Shown in pieces: positions 22,056 to 28,956 of a DNA stretch of 32,177 bases. Origin of the DNA: CAYJWS01 sp964373925 (lineage in GTDB: Bacteria > Patescibacteriota > Patescibacteriia > Buchananbacterales > GWA2-38-13); NCBI GenBank assembly GCA_964373925.1, contig CAYJWS010000006.1, forward strand, positions 1 to 32,177. Direction: 5' to 3'. Position 1 is the first letter of the stretch. Each line of letters begins with the position of its first letter. The position numbers and the translations under genes were made by a program. The notes under the pieces are model-generated. The model ran no database searches. It saw only the letters and a program-made list of their open reading frames with translations, and was not told where the DNA came from.

Positions 22056-22406
22056 ATGGAAAATTTTAAAAAGCTGAATGTTTGGTTAAAAGCCCATAAA
22101 TTAGTTTTAGAAGTTTATAAGGATACCGAGCAGTTTCCAAAAGCTGAAATATTTTCTTTAATAAGTCAAATGAGAAGGGCGGCCATATCCGTAGCGGCAA
22201 ATATTGCCGAAGGTAGCAAGCGCAAGTCAATGAAAGATAGAAAGCATTTTTTAATGATCGCAGAAACTTCTTTGGAGGAGTTGAAATATTATTTTCTTTT
22301 AAGCTATGAATTGCATTATATTGACAAAGAAACTGGAGAAATTTTAATTGAAAAAGCTCGTGAGATAGGAAGAATGTTGAATGGACTTTCTAAATCTATT
22401 AATTAA
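22056..22406 (+). CDS. Four-helix-bundle protein, S23 / 23S rRNA intervening-sequence protein family (116 aa)
   Basis: Full-length member of the family (usual length about 110-130 residues). It has the typical opening FKKLNVWLKAHKLVLEVYK and the signature QMRRAAISVAANIAEG followed by a Lys/Arg-rich turn. The third and fourth helices (ISLEELKYYFLLS-like and REIGRMLNGLSKSI) are present. Relatives are encoded inside intervening sequences of some bacterial 23S rRNA genes, and similar folds occur as accessory proteins of diversity-generating retroelements. No reverse transcriptase or template repeat is seen here. The gene is tightly enclosed by inverted heptamer arrays (left arm ends at 22053, right arm begins at about 22407), unlike its surface-protein neighbours. 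Function is unknown. Confidence 0.9.
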   Translation: MENFKKLNVWLKAHKLVLEVYKDTEQFPKAEIFSLISQMRRAAISVAANIAEGSKRKSMKDRKHFLMIAETSLEELKYYFLLSYELHYIDKETGEILIEKAREIGRMLNGLSKSIN

Positions 22407-22437
22407 TTACAGCTTATAGCTTAGTGCTTATAGCTTT
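22407..22437. repeat. Heptamer array, right arm of the S23-gene inverted repeat
   Basis: Contains CAGCTTATAGCTTAGTGCTT and a further TATAGCTT, the reverse complement of TAAGCTR units. It starts directly after the TAA stop of the enclosed gene. Together with 22025-22053 it makes a roughly 410-bp unit with complementary ends. Confidence 0.85.
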
Positions 22438-22449
22438 AATTTTAAACGT

Positions 22450-23436
22450 ATGCCAGACCAACAAATGCCGAATTTTAGCAACCTAAAACCAAAGTCAGGG
22501 GAACCGGAGGATATTTTTGACGGCGTGGAGCCAGTACCCCAAAAAAATCAAGGAACGCCGTTTTCGCAAACGCCAAGAGGATATACAAAGGCCGCGCCTC
22601 CTCCGTCGGGCATTTCAAATGTTTCGGCGCCTCTGCGTCCGAGTAATCAGGGATTTAATGCAACCCAGAGACCGGTAAATCCTCCTCAAGCGCAGAGCAT
22701 GAGCTCGCCTACATCAGCGCCACAAACGCCCCAGCTCACACCTCCTGCTCAAGCGCCGCGAGCTTACGATCCAGTTCAGCCTAAAAAAGAGCCCGTTGAT
22801 ATTTTTTCAACAACCGACACGACAACTCCGAAGGTCCGTGTGCCCGTAGGGTCGGCAAACCCTGAAAGGCCTGGCCTTCCCCAGGGGCTTGAGGTAAAGA
22901 TGCCGGCCCCGGACCTTACGCAAGATATAACGGACGAAACTGAACGCCGCAAACCTTTGTTAAAATCAAAAATTTTTATTATAATAGCATTAGTGCTTGT
23001 AAGCGGCGGTTTAGTCGCTGCAGGGTATTTTACGTATCAGCAGATTTCAACCAGAACTCCAGATCCAGAAATTGTAAATATTGATACAGTGAATACCGAA
23101 ATACCTTCGGAAAATACCCAAACGAATACCCAGCCTACACCAACACCTTCGCCTGAAAATACTGTTGCGCAGACGCCAATTCCGACCCCCAGTATTGACG
23201 AAAATATTGATACGGACCTTGACGGCGTTATGGATAAGGAAGAAAAACTATACGGCACCAATATCTCAAGCCCTGATACCGATTCAGACGGATTAACAGA
23301 CAGAGATGAGATAAAAACATACCAGACCGATCCGCTCAATCCCGACACCGACGGCGATGGATATAAGGATGGCGATGAAGTTCTTAATAGGTATAATCCC
23401 AAAGGCGCGGGCAAGCTTTTTGAGAACGCGCAATAG
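22450..23436 (+). CDS. Pro-rich single-pass membrane protein with extracellular calcium-binding repeats (328 aa)
   Basis: Residues 1-170 are Pro/Gln/Ser-rich and probably disordered and cytoplasmic. A membrane helix follows at about 176-196 (FIIIALVLVSGGLVAAGYF), then a Thr/Asn/Pro linker. About 255-320 carry three Asp-rich thrombospondin-3/EF-like loops (DTDLDGVMDKEE, DTDSDGLTDRDE, DTDGDGYKDGDE), each spaced by a (T/N)xPxNPDTD-type turn. This domain plan recurs in the next gene, so the two are probably paralogous in architecture. No catalytic motif is visible. It may be a linker between cytoplasm and the surface apparatus, which is inference from layout. Confidence 0.85.
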   Translation: MPDQQMPNFSNLKPKSGEPEDIFDGVEPVPQKNQGTPFSQTPRGYTKAAPPPSGISNVSAPLRPSNQGFNATQRPVNPPQAQSMSSPTSAPQTPQLTPPAQAPRAYDPVQPKKEPVDIFSTTDTTTPKVRVPVGSANPERPGLPQGLEVKMPAPDLTQDITDETERRKPLLKSKIFIIIALVLVSGGLVAAGYFTYQQISTRTPDPEIVNIDTVNTEIPSENTQTNTQPTPTPSPENTVAQTPIPTPSIDENIDTDLDGVMDKEEKLYGTNISSPDTDSDGLTDRDEIKTYQTDPLNPDTDGDGYKDGDEVLNRYNPKGAGKLFENAQ

Positions 23437-23452
23437 TAAAATAATAAATCAA

Positions 23453-23698
23453 GAAATCAATTAAACAAATAAGCAAGAAAAATAAGGCAAATAATTATCT
23501 TGAATTACGAAACTCTCTAAAATTGTCATCCCCGACCCTGATCGGGGATCCAGAAAACTAGATAATACTGGATTCCCCCGAAGCTTCGGGGGAATGACAG
23601 AAAGAGCGAATTTCGTAATTCAAGATAATTAATAAATCTTAAAAATAAAATCAAGTAAATAATTTGCTTTATTGCTTCATTGTTTATTTGATTGAATG
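23453..23698. repeat. Three-layer nested palindromic spacer, copy 2 of the dispersed palindrome
   Basis: Outer layer: AAGCAA/AATAAAGCAA-type arms at about 23453-23496 and 23659-23698, imperfect inverted repeats. Middle layer: a perfect 21-base inverted repeat, 23492-23512 with 23611-23631 (contains CTTGAATTACGAAA). Inner layer: TGTCATCCCCGACC...GGGGATCCAG and TGGATTCCCCCGAA...GGGGGAATGACAG, each half also a hairpin. No open reading frame is supported between 23437 and 23706. Confidence 0.85.
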
Positions 23699-23706
23699 AA
23701 TCCCTT

Positions 23707-24669
23707 ATGTTTTTCAAGAAAAATAAAAATCCCGCGGAGAATATTTCCCCGCAGATACCGCAGGAAGAAGTGAATAAGATCCGCGTTATGCCTCCAAGGT
23801 TTGTTGTTGAGGAAAAGAAAAGCGGGCACGGATTTCTCATTCTAATAATTCTTTTGATTGTCCTTGCAACACTTGTCGTGGGAGCGGCGTTTTTAGTTCT
23901 TCAGACAAGGCAAAAAGAAGCAGTCCAGCAAAATATTGATATTCCCGCTAATATAAACGCAAATACTGCCGCAGAAGGAGCAAATGTTAATTCTGCAAAT
24001 ACTAATGTAAACCCCGCCATTAACTCCGAGCCAACCCCGACGCCATCGCCTAATACAAATACGAATACTGCGGTTGAGACAAATACAAACGTGGTAACGC
24101 CTCCGCCTTCGGAATTTTTAGTAGATACCTCTGATATTGACACAGACAAGCTGACAGGAGAAGAAGAGAAACTTTTCTCAACAAACGCGAATAATTCCGA
24201 TACCGATTCAGACGGCTATTCGGATTATAATGAATTGCTCACGGGTTATGATCCGCGCCAGACGGGAAAAACACTTCTTGAATCAGGGCTTGTGCAAGAA
24301 TATGTGCTTGAAGGAAACGCTAAAATTATCTATCCGAGCAAGTGGCTTGCTAAATTCGTCGGACAGCTTGTTATTTTTGACACGAAGAGAGGCGATTCTA
24401 TAAGCATTGCTTATTCGCAGAATACGGACAAATTAGAACCGCAGGATTGGATACTAGAAAATGATATAATAAGCGTCACGCAAAGCCAGATTACGCAGGC
24501 AAACCTCATTAACAAGGCAATAGCCTACAAAACGAATGACAATTTGGAATATTTTGTTTTTTCAAGTGATTTTTCACGGGTATATATATTTACCTACAGG
24601 CCAAGCATTATTTCAAGCATTCCTTTTTTGTCAACATTTGATATGATGATACAAAGCATTAGGTTGTAG
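23707..24669 (+). CDS. Single-pass membrane protein with calcium-binding repeats and a C-terminal beta-rich domain (320 aa)
   Basis: The start is placed at ATG 23707 (MFFKKNKNPAENISPQIPQ). An in-frame TTG at 23692 exists but lies within the right arm of the flanking inverted repeat. A short cytoplasmic Lys-rich region is followed by a membrane helix (about 44-66, FLILIILLIVLATLVVGAAF), then a long Asn/Thr/Pro linker. An Asp-rich repeat pair (DIDTDKLTGEEEKL, DTDSDGYSDYNE) follows, then a final domain of about 130 residues (IIYPSKWLAKFVGQLVIFD...) of unknown function. The opening of that domain resembles PsbP-like or similar ligand-binding folds only loosely. The first two thirds repeat the plan of the preceding protein. 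Likely extracellular; role unknown. Confidence 0.82.
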   Translation: MFFKKNKNPAENISPQIPQEEVNKIRVMPPRFVVEEKKSGHGFLILIILLIVLATLVVGAAFLVLQTRQKEAVQQNIDIPANINANTAAEGANVNSANTNVNPAINSEPTPTPSPNTNTNTAVETNTNVVTPPPSEFLVDTSDIDTDKLTGEEEKLFSTNANNSDTDSDGYSDYNELLTGYDPRQTGKTLLESGLVQEYVLEGNAKIIYPSKWLAKFVGQLVIFDTKRGDSISIAYSQNTDKLEPQDWILENDIISVTQSQITQANLINKAIAYKTNDNLEYFVFSSDFSRVYIFTYRPSIISSIPFLSTFDMMIQSIRL

Positions 24670-24674
24670 GTTTT

Positions 24675-24892
24675 TTGAATTACGTAATTTTGTTTTTTTG
24701 GTCGTTTGAGCTCTTTTATAATGACCTATTGTTTTGGTCATCACGAATTTATTTCGGGATCCCCTCGCACGGTGCAACTGGTCAGGGGATCCCTCGCAGG
24801 GCTCGGGATGACCGCGGCGGTCAGATTGCTTCTCCCCGAAAGCTTTCGGGGATCGCAATGACAAAAAAAACAAAGTTTCGTAATTTACAAGA
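24675..24892. repeat. Nested palindromic element, copy 3
   Basis: Outer arms TTGAATTACG-T-AATTTTG (from 24675) and CAAAGTTTCGTAATTTACAA (24871-24890) are imperfect inverted repeats, each continuing into T- or A-runs that also pair. The interior has GGTCATCACG, repeated GGGATCCC blocks and a CCCCGAAAGCTTTCGGGG hairpin before GCAATGAC. The arms are clearly related to those of copies 2 and 5. This fills the spacer before ybeY. Confidence 0.75.
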
Positions 24893-24936
24893 ATCGCCTT
24901 ACCATTTCCGTAAAAATTTTTTACTTGGTATGAATT

Positions 24937-25383
24937 ATGCATAAAGAAATAAAAACTTTTTTTTTCAAAAATTTTGTCAAAGCGCCCTTCACAAGGGATT
25001 TTTTTAAAAAAATTGTTAAGGAATTTTATGCGATAACGAAAACTCCTTCAAAGAAGGAGATTTTGCTTGCGCTTGTTTCTGATATTGAAATGGAAAAACT
25101 CAACCGCAGGTATCGCGCCAAAAACAGCACGACTGATGTTTTAAGCTTTCGAGCAGTGGAGAGCAAGATGCGTTTTCCCAAAGAAGATGAGAGCTTGGGA
25201 GAAGTCTTGATATCGTACAGCCAGGCAAAAAAGCAGGCGAAGAAGCGCGGGCACAGCGTGGCGCGAGAGCTCACCATACTTGTTGTGCATGGCCTCGCGC
25301 ATCTTGTTGGATATACGCATGACGAGGACAGGGAAGCGAAAAAGATGGAGAGGGTTGAGAAGAAAGTGTTGAAAAGTTTATAA
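24937..25383 (+). CDS. ybeY: Endoribonuclease YbeY (rRNA maturation factor)
   Basis: Metal-dependent single-strand endoribonuclease acting in 16S rRNA maturation and ribosome quality control. The zinc-binding signature HGLAHLVGYTHDED gives the three histidines H118, H122 and H128. The conserved TTDVLSF (65-71) and GEVLISY (88-94) segments precede it. At 148 residues the length is normal for the family. It is followed by dgkA, ftsA and ftsZ in the order commonly seen in Parcubacteria. Its TAA stop (25381-25383) is the first TAA of a heptamer repeat array. Confidence 0.95.
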   Translation: MHKEIKTFFFKNFVKAPFTRDFFKKIVKEFYAITKTPSKKEILLALVSDIEMEKLNRRYRAKNSTTDVLSFRAVESKMRFPKEDESLGEVLISYSQAKKQAKKRGHSVARELTILVVHGLAHLVGYTHDEDREAKKMERVEKKVLKSL

Positions 25384-25633
25384 GCTGTAAGCTGTAAGCA
25401 GTAAGCTATAAGACGTAGAAAATAATTACCGCCTATTTCTTATTCTTACTAGAATTTATCTCAAAAATACTATTTTTCTTTATTTTGTCATCCCCGACCC
25501 TGATCGGGGATCCAGAATGTCAGCTTATTCTAATGAAACTAGATTCCCCCGAAAGCTTTCGGGGGAATGACAGTTAAATTATTTTTGAGATAGGTTCTAC
25601 TTACAACTTATAGCTTATAGCTTACAGCTGATA
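25381..25633. repeat. Three-layer nested palindromic spacer, copy 4 of the dispersed palindrome
   Basis: Outer layer: heptamers TAAGCTG, TAAGCTG, TAAGCAG, TAAGCTA, TAAGACG (25381-25415) against their reverse complement at about 25596-25630, roughly 25 of 30 bases paired. Middle layer: TATCTCAAAAAT (25457-25468) with ATTTTTGAGATA (25581-25592), extended by matching TAGAA ends. Inner layer: TGTCATCCCCGACC...GGGGATCCAG and the hairpin CCCCCGAAAGCTTTCGGGGG before AATGACAG. It occupies the entire 252-bp spacer between ybeY and dgkA. Confidence 0.88.
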
Positions 25634-25635
25634 TT

Positions 25636-26007
25636 ATGTTTGATATAAAAAAATTATTTAGCAGTTTTCATCACGCCTTCAAAGGCCTTATTTTGATGTA
25701 TCGAGAAGAGCAGAATTTTAGGATTCATGTAACATGTTCTTTTATTGTGCTTTTTTTAGCTTTTCTTTTTCGTGTGGAAATTGTGCAGATAATTATATTA
25801 CTCATACCAATTTCTATGCTACTTATCTTGGAAATCATTAACACTGTTTTTGAAAGATTTGTCGATATCGCAAAACCGCGAGTACATCACTATATCGCTT
25901 TTATTAAAGACGTTATGGCGGGCGCAGTACTTATTGCCGCCCTCATCTGTGCATTGACGACAATTATTATTCTATTTCCTTATGTTCTATTTTTCATACA
26001 ATTTTAA
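25636..26007 (+). CDS. dgkA: Diacylglycerol kinase family protein, probable undecaprenol kinase (DgkA-type)
   Basis: Small integral membrane lipid kinase; in bacteria of this type it probably phosphorylates undecaprenol or diacylglycerol to recycle lipid carrier. The signature E-x-x-N-T-x-x-E-x-x-V-D is at residues 66-77 (EIINTVFERFVD). The N-terminal motif HAFKGL...REEQNFRIH (13-31) and the nucleotide-site KDVMAGAV (91-98) are present. Three membrane helices are predicted (about 32-46, 49-69, 96-116). Length 123 is normal. Undecaprenol specificity is inferred from general knowledge of the Gram-positive-like family and cannot be read from the sequence. Confidence 0.92.
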   Translation: MFDIKKLFSSFHHAFKGLILMYREEQNFRIHVTCSFIVLFLAFLFRVEIVQIIILLIPISMLLILEIINTVFERFVDIAKPRVHHYIAFIKDVMAGAVLIAALICALTTIIILFPYVLFFIQF

Positions 26008-26066
26008 TGTATGATATTGAACACATTTTGTATACATTACTTGTTGAAAACTTGCCAAAAAAATGT

Positions 26067-26095
26067 TTGCGTCCATTCTATGATTATGGTACAAT
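26067..26095 (+). promoter_or_regulatory. Sigma-70-type promoter upstream of ftsA
   Basis: -35 TTGCGT (26067-26072), 17-bp spacer, -10 TACAAT (26090-26095) with an extended TG at -14/-15 (TGGTACAAT). Transcription would start near 26102, giving a leader of about 200 nt before ftsA. It is the clearest promoter in the window and separates ftsA-ftsZ from the ybeY-dgkA side. Confidence 0.6.
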
Positions 26096-26107
26096 ATATG
26101 AATAATT

Positions 26108-26240
26108 TATTCCCCTCCGCTGAACATCCTCCGAACGCTTTCGGAGGGATAAAGTAGAAGGGAATCCCCTGAATTCGCCAGCTAGCGGAGAAGGGGGATA
26201 AAGAGCTTCGGGCCTCGGCCGTGAGCTCGGCCGAACGGGA
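26108..26240. repeat. GC-rich hairpin cluster in the ftsA leader
   Basis: Contains a perfect 8-bp hairpin (CCTCCGAA 26128-26135, TTCGGAGG 26140-26147) and a 7-bp hairpin (TCGGCCG 26215-26221 with CGGCCGA 26228-26234). GGAATCCCC and GGGGGATAAA blocks lie in between. It differs in base composition from the AT-rich flanks and looks like a dispersed repeat that now lies within the ftsA leader. The 26008-26307 spacer contains this, the promoter, and no supported gene. Confidence 0.6.
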
Positions 26241-26307
26241 ATAAAAAATATGTCTTGACACCCATCGGTCTCTATCGCAGGGTTATAGATGTGTTTCATT
26301 TTGATTT

Positions 26308-27564
26308 ATGCCAACAACACCGGATATTATCGCGGGATTAGATATAGGTTCAAGCGCTATTCGGCTTGCCTTAGGCCAGAGAATGGAAGGCCATGAGAGA
26401 GGCCTCCATATTATTGGCGTTGCTGAGTCTCCCGCGCTTGGCATTTCTCGTGGCATTATTACCAGTATGGAAGACGCCGTTTCATCCATCACCGCCTGCC
26501 TTGATAAGGCCGAAAGAATTATCGGAGTTCCGGTGCAGAAGGTATGGGTTGGGATTTCCGGAAGCCATATAATTTCCCAAGAAAGCAAGGGCGTTATAGC
26601 TGTGGCAAAACCCAATGGCGAGATAACCGAAAGCGATATCGAGCGCGCCATTGAAGCCGCTCGAACCGTTGCAACGCCCCCAAACTATGAAATTTTACAT
26701 GTTATTCCGAAGAGCTTTACCGTAGACGGCCAGAGCGGAATACGCGATCCAAGGGGAATGACGGGAATTCGGCTGGAAGTTGACACACAGATCATCCAAG
26801 GCCTTGCATCACAGATTAAAAATATCACAAAAGCGATCTACAGGACGCGTCTTGAGATTGAAGATCTTGTAATGTCTATCCTTGCGACATCGGAGGCGGT
26901 TCTCACTTCTCGCCAAAAGCAGCTGGGATGCGTGGTTGTAAACATAGGAGGATCCGCGACGAGCATCGCGGTTTTTGAAGAAGGCGATGTGCTCCATACC
27001 GCCATTCTTCCTATAGGATCAGACCATATAACATCCGACATAGCCATAGGGCTTCGGGTGAATATTGATATTGCAGAGAAAATAAAATTTGAATGCGGCT
27101 CCGCGCTTTCCAAAAATATTTCAAAACGCGATGAAATCGATCTTGGCGAATTGGGAGGGGGCGAGAGCATTTTTATTTCAAGAAAATATATTTCAGAAAT
27201 TATTGAGGCGCGCGCGGAAGAAATCTTCGCGAGAGTGGACGCTGAGCTAAAAAAAATTGACAAATCAGGGATGCTTCCTACGGGCGCGGTTCTGACCGGC
27301 GGAGGCGCGAAGATTGAAGGAATGGTTGAGCTTGCCAAGTCAAGTCTGCGGTTGCCAGGAGCTTTGGGATATCCGATAGGCGTCTCTTCCGCCGTTGATA
27401 AAATCAATGATGTTTCATTCTCAACGTCCATTGGGTTAGTGATTTGGGGAGATCAGTTGAGCGAGAGGAGGGGAGATAAATTTGGCAGCATGTTTTTACA
27501 TTTAAAGCTTGGAGATATTTCAAAAAGATTTAAGAAATTCTTTGGGTCATTTGGAAGAAAATAG
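26308..27564 (+). CDS. ftsA: Cell division protein FtsA
   Basis: Actin-like ATPase that tethers FtsZ to the membrane and recruits later division proteins. The phosphate-1 motif IIAGLDIGSSAIRLALG is at residues 7-23. The 1C/SHS2 region (about 80-160) contains VWVGISGSHI and HVIPKSFTVDG. VNIGGSATSIAVF (phosphate-2) and LPIGSDHITSDIA follow, then the adenosine motif GAVLTGGGAKIEGM. The last residues (DISKRFKKFFGSFGRK) form a basic amphipathic helix, the usual membrane-targeting sequence. Length 418 is normal. It is immediately followed by ftsZ through a 75-bp hairpin-forming spacer. Confidence 0.97.
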   Translation: MPTTPDIIAGLDIGSSAIRLALGQRMEGHERGLHIIGVAESPALGISRGIITSMEDAVSSITACLDKAERIIGVPVQKVWVGISGSHIISQESKGVIAVAKPNGEITESDIERAIEAARTVATPPNYEILHVIPKSFTVDGQSGIRDPRGMTGIRLEVDTQIIQGLASQIKNITKAIYRTRLEIEDLVMSILATSEAVLTSRQKQLGCVVVNIGGSATSIAVFEEGDVLHTAILPIGSDHITSDIAIGLRVNIDIAEKIKFECGSALSKNISKRDEIDLGELGGGESIFISRKYISEIIEARAEEIFARVDAELKKIDKSGMLPTGAVLTGGGAKIEGMVELAKSSLRLPGALGYPIGVSSAVDKINDVSFSTSIGLVIWGDQLSERRGDKFGSMFLHLKLGDISKRFKKFFGSFGRK

Positions 27565-27565
27565 T

Positions 27566-27636
27566 AATTAATTCCCAATTTCTAATTCCCAATACCTAAT
27601 GTTTGGAAATTGGAAATTAGAAATTAGAAATTAATT
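27566..27636 (+). repeat. Long imperfect hairpin of heptamer units spanning the ftsA-ftsZ spacer
   Basis: Left arm 27566-27596 (units like AATTCCC and AATTTCT) and right arm 27605-27636 (GGAAATT, AGAAATT) pair at about 27 of 30 positions with a short loop. The arms start two bases after the ftsA stop and end three bases before the ftsZ ATG. The ftsZ ribosome entry region therefore lies inside the stem, and no Shine-Dalgarno sequence is visible. Confidence 0.85.
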
Positions 27637-27639
27637 TTT

Positions 27640-28788
27640 ATGCCGGAAATTAAACCAGACATAGAGACATTCGCAAAGATCAAGGTTGTCGGGGTCGGTG
27701 GGTCGGGGGGATCTGCGGTCAATCGAATGATCCAATCAAAAATAAAAGGAGTGGATTTTATCGCGATTAACACTGACGTCCAAGCCCTCCATCATTGTTT
27801 GGCGAAAGAGCGCCTTCACATAGGAAAGACGACAACGCGCGGTCTTGGCGCGGGCATGGACCCCAATGTCGGCAAAAAAGCCGCGGAGGAAAACCAAAAT
27901 GAAATGCGCGAGCTTTTGCGCGGTTCTGACATGGTATTTATTACATGCGGTCTTGGCGGCGGCACGGGATCGGGCGCGTCTCCAACCGTAGCAAGCCTTG
28001 CTAAAGAAGTGGGAGCGCTCACGATAGCTGTGGTTACAAGGCCGTTTTCATTTGAGGGCGCGCAGAGAAACGCTATAGCTGAAAGAGCCTGGTTGGACTT
28101 GGCCGAAAAAGTTGATGCCATAATAACAATTCCCAATGACCGCCTACTCCAAGTTATTGATAAAAAAACATCGCTTCTTGATGCCTTTACTTTATGCGAC
28201 GATGTTTTGCGGCAAGGCGTTGCCGGAATCGCAGAGCTTATTACCGTTCCTGGGCTTATTAACGTTGACTTTGCGGATGTAAAGGCAATCATGCAAAATA
28301 CCGGTTCCGCCCTTATGGGAGTGGGAGTGGGAAGTGGCGAAAATCGAGCGCTTGAGGCCGCGAAGGCGGCTACCACAAGCCCGCTTTTGGAGCTTTCCAT
28401 TGACGGCGCGAAGGGAATACTCTTTACGGTTGTCGGGGGCGTAGATTTAGGCATGCACGAGATCAACGAAGCGGCAAAACTTATTACCCAGTCGGCAGAT
28501 CCAAATGCCAAAATTATTTTTGGCGCGGTTATTAACGAAAGCATGAAAAATGAAGTGAGAATCACGGTTATTGCTACGGGATTTCATGATCGCGTGAAAA
28601 AATCTCAAGAAAAATCCGCTGTTTTGGAGCCGACGTACAGGCCATCCACGTTTCTAAAGAAAGAAAGGCTTGCTGAATCCGAGCCAATGCAAAAACCAAA
28701 AGAATTTATTTCCGAAGAAGGCGCAAAAACCCCAGAAGAGGAAGAGCTGGAGATCCCTGCATTTATACGGAAGAAGATTAGGAAATAG
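27640..28788 (+). CDS. ftsZ: Cell division protein FtsZ
   Basis: Tubulin-like GTPase that forms the Z ring. VVGVGGSGGSAVNRM opens the GTP-binding domain (16-30). The tubulin signature is GGGTGSGASP (106-115), where most FtsZ have GGGTGTGAAP. PNDRLL (165-170) and the T7 synergy loop NVDFADV (208-214), needed for GTP hydrolysis, are intact. The C-terminal linker is short, and the tail ends in EIPAFIRKKIRK, matching the conserved C-terminal peptide that binds FtsA. Length 382 is typical. Translation may be coupled to ftsA or controlled by the hairpin spacer. Confidence 0.97.
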   Translation: MPEIKPDIETFAKIKVVGVGGSGGSAVNRMIQSKIKGVDFIAINTDVQALHHCLAKERLHIGKTTTRGLGAGMDPNVGKKAAEENQNEMRELLRGSDMVFITCGLGGGTGSGASPTVASLAKEVGALTIAVVTRPFSFEGAQRNAIAERAWLDLAEKVDAIITIPNDRLLQVIDKKTSLLDAFTLCDDVLRQGVAGIAELITVPGLINVDFADVKAIMQNTGSALMGVGVGSGENRALEAAKAATTSPLLELSIDGAKGILFTVVGGVDLGMHEINEAAKLITQSADPNAKIIFGAVINESMKNEVRITVIATGFHDRVKKSQEKSAVLEPTYRPSTFLKKERLAESEPMQKPKEFISEEGAKTPEEEELEIPAFIRKKIRK

Positions 28789-28791
28789 TTT

Positions 28792-28931
28792 ATTATCTTG
28801 AATTACGAAACTCGCCTTCTCTGTCATTTCCCCTCGGCAGGGCTCGGGGGAATCCAGTATTCCCTGATTTTCTGGATCCCCGATCAGGGTCGGGGATGAC
28901 AATTTTAGGGAGTTTCTTAATTCAAGGTAAT
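28792..28931. repeat. Nested palindromic element, copy 5
   Basis: Outer arms 28792-28813 and 28910-28931 are inverted repeats matching at 20 of 22 bases, and share CTTGAATTACGAAA with copy 2. Inside are CTGTCATTTCCCC...GGGGGAATCCAG and CTGGATCCCCGATC...GGGGATGACA. Relative to copies 2 and 4 the inner halves are in the opposite order. It begins three bases after the ftsZ stop. Confidence 0.85.
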
Positions 28932-28956
28932 TAGGAGTTTATAAAAAGCTAAAAAT

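Noticed and set aside
22056..22406. Diversity-generating retroelement accessory (Avd-like) gene
   Set aside because: No reverse transcriptase, template repeat or variable repeat is in the window; only the fold family is shared.
23526..23600. Palindromes as rho-independent terminators
   Set aside because: The GC-rich stems are followed by AATGACAG rather than a T-run; they could still affect transcription but the motif is not met.
24675..24944. 89-residue + strand ORF
   Set aside because: It consists almost entirely of the palindromic element (copy 3) and overlaps the ybeY start; the residues reflect the repeat.
26255..26288. TTGACA with TTATAG as a second ftsA promoter
   Set aside because: The spacer is 22 bp, too long for a normal sigma-70 promoter.
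26084..26299. Minus-strand ORF of 71 residues in the ftsA leader
   Set aside because: Composed of the GC-rich repeat; such chance ORFs arise wherever the repeat occurs.
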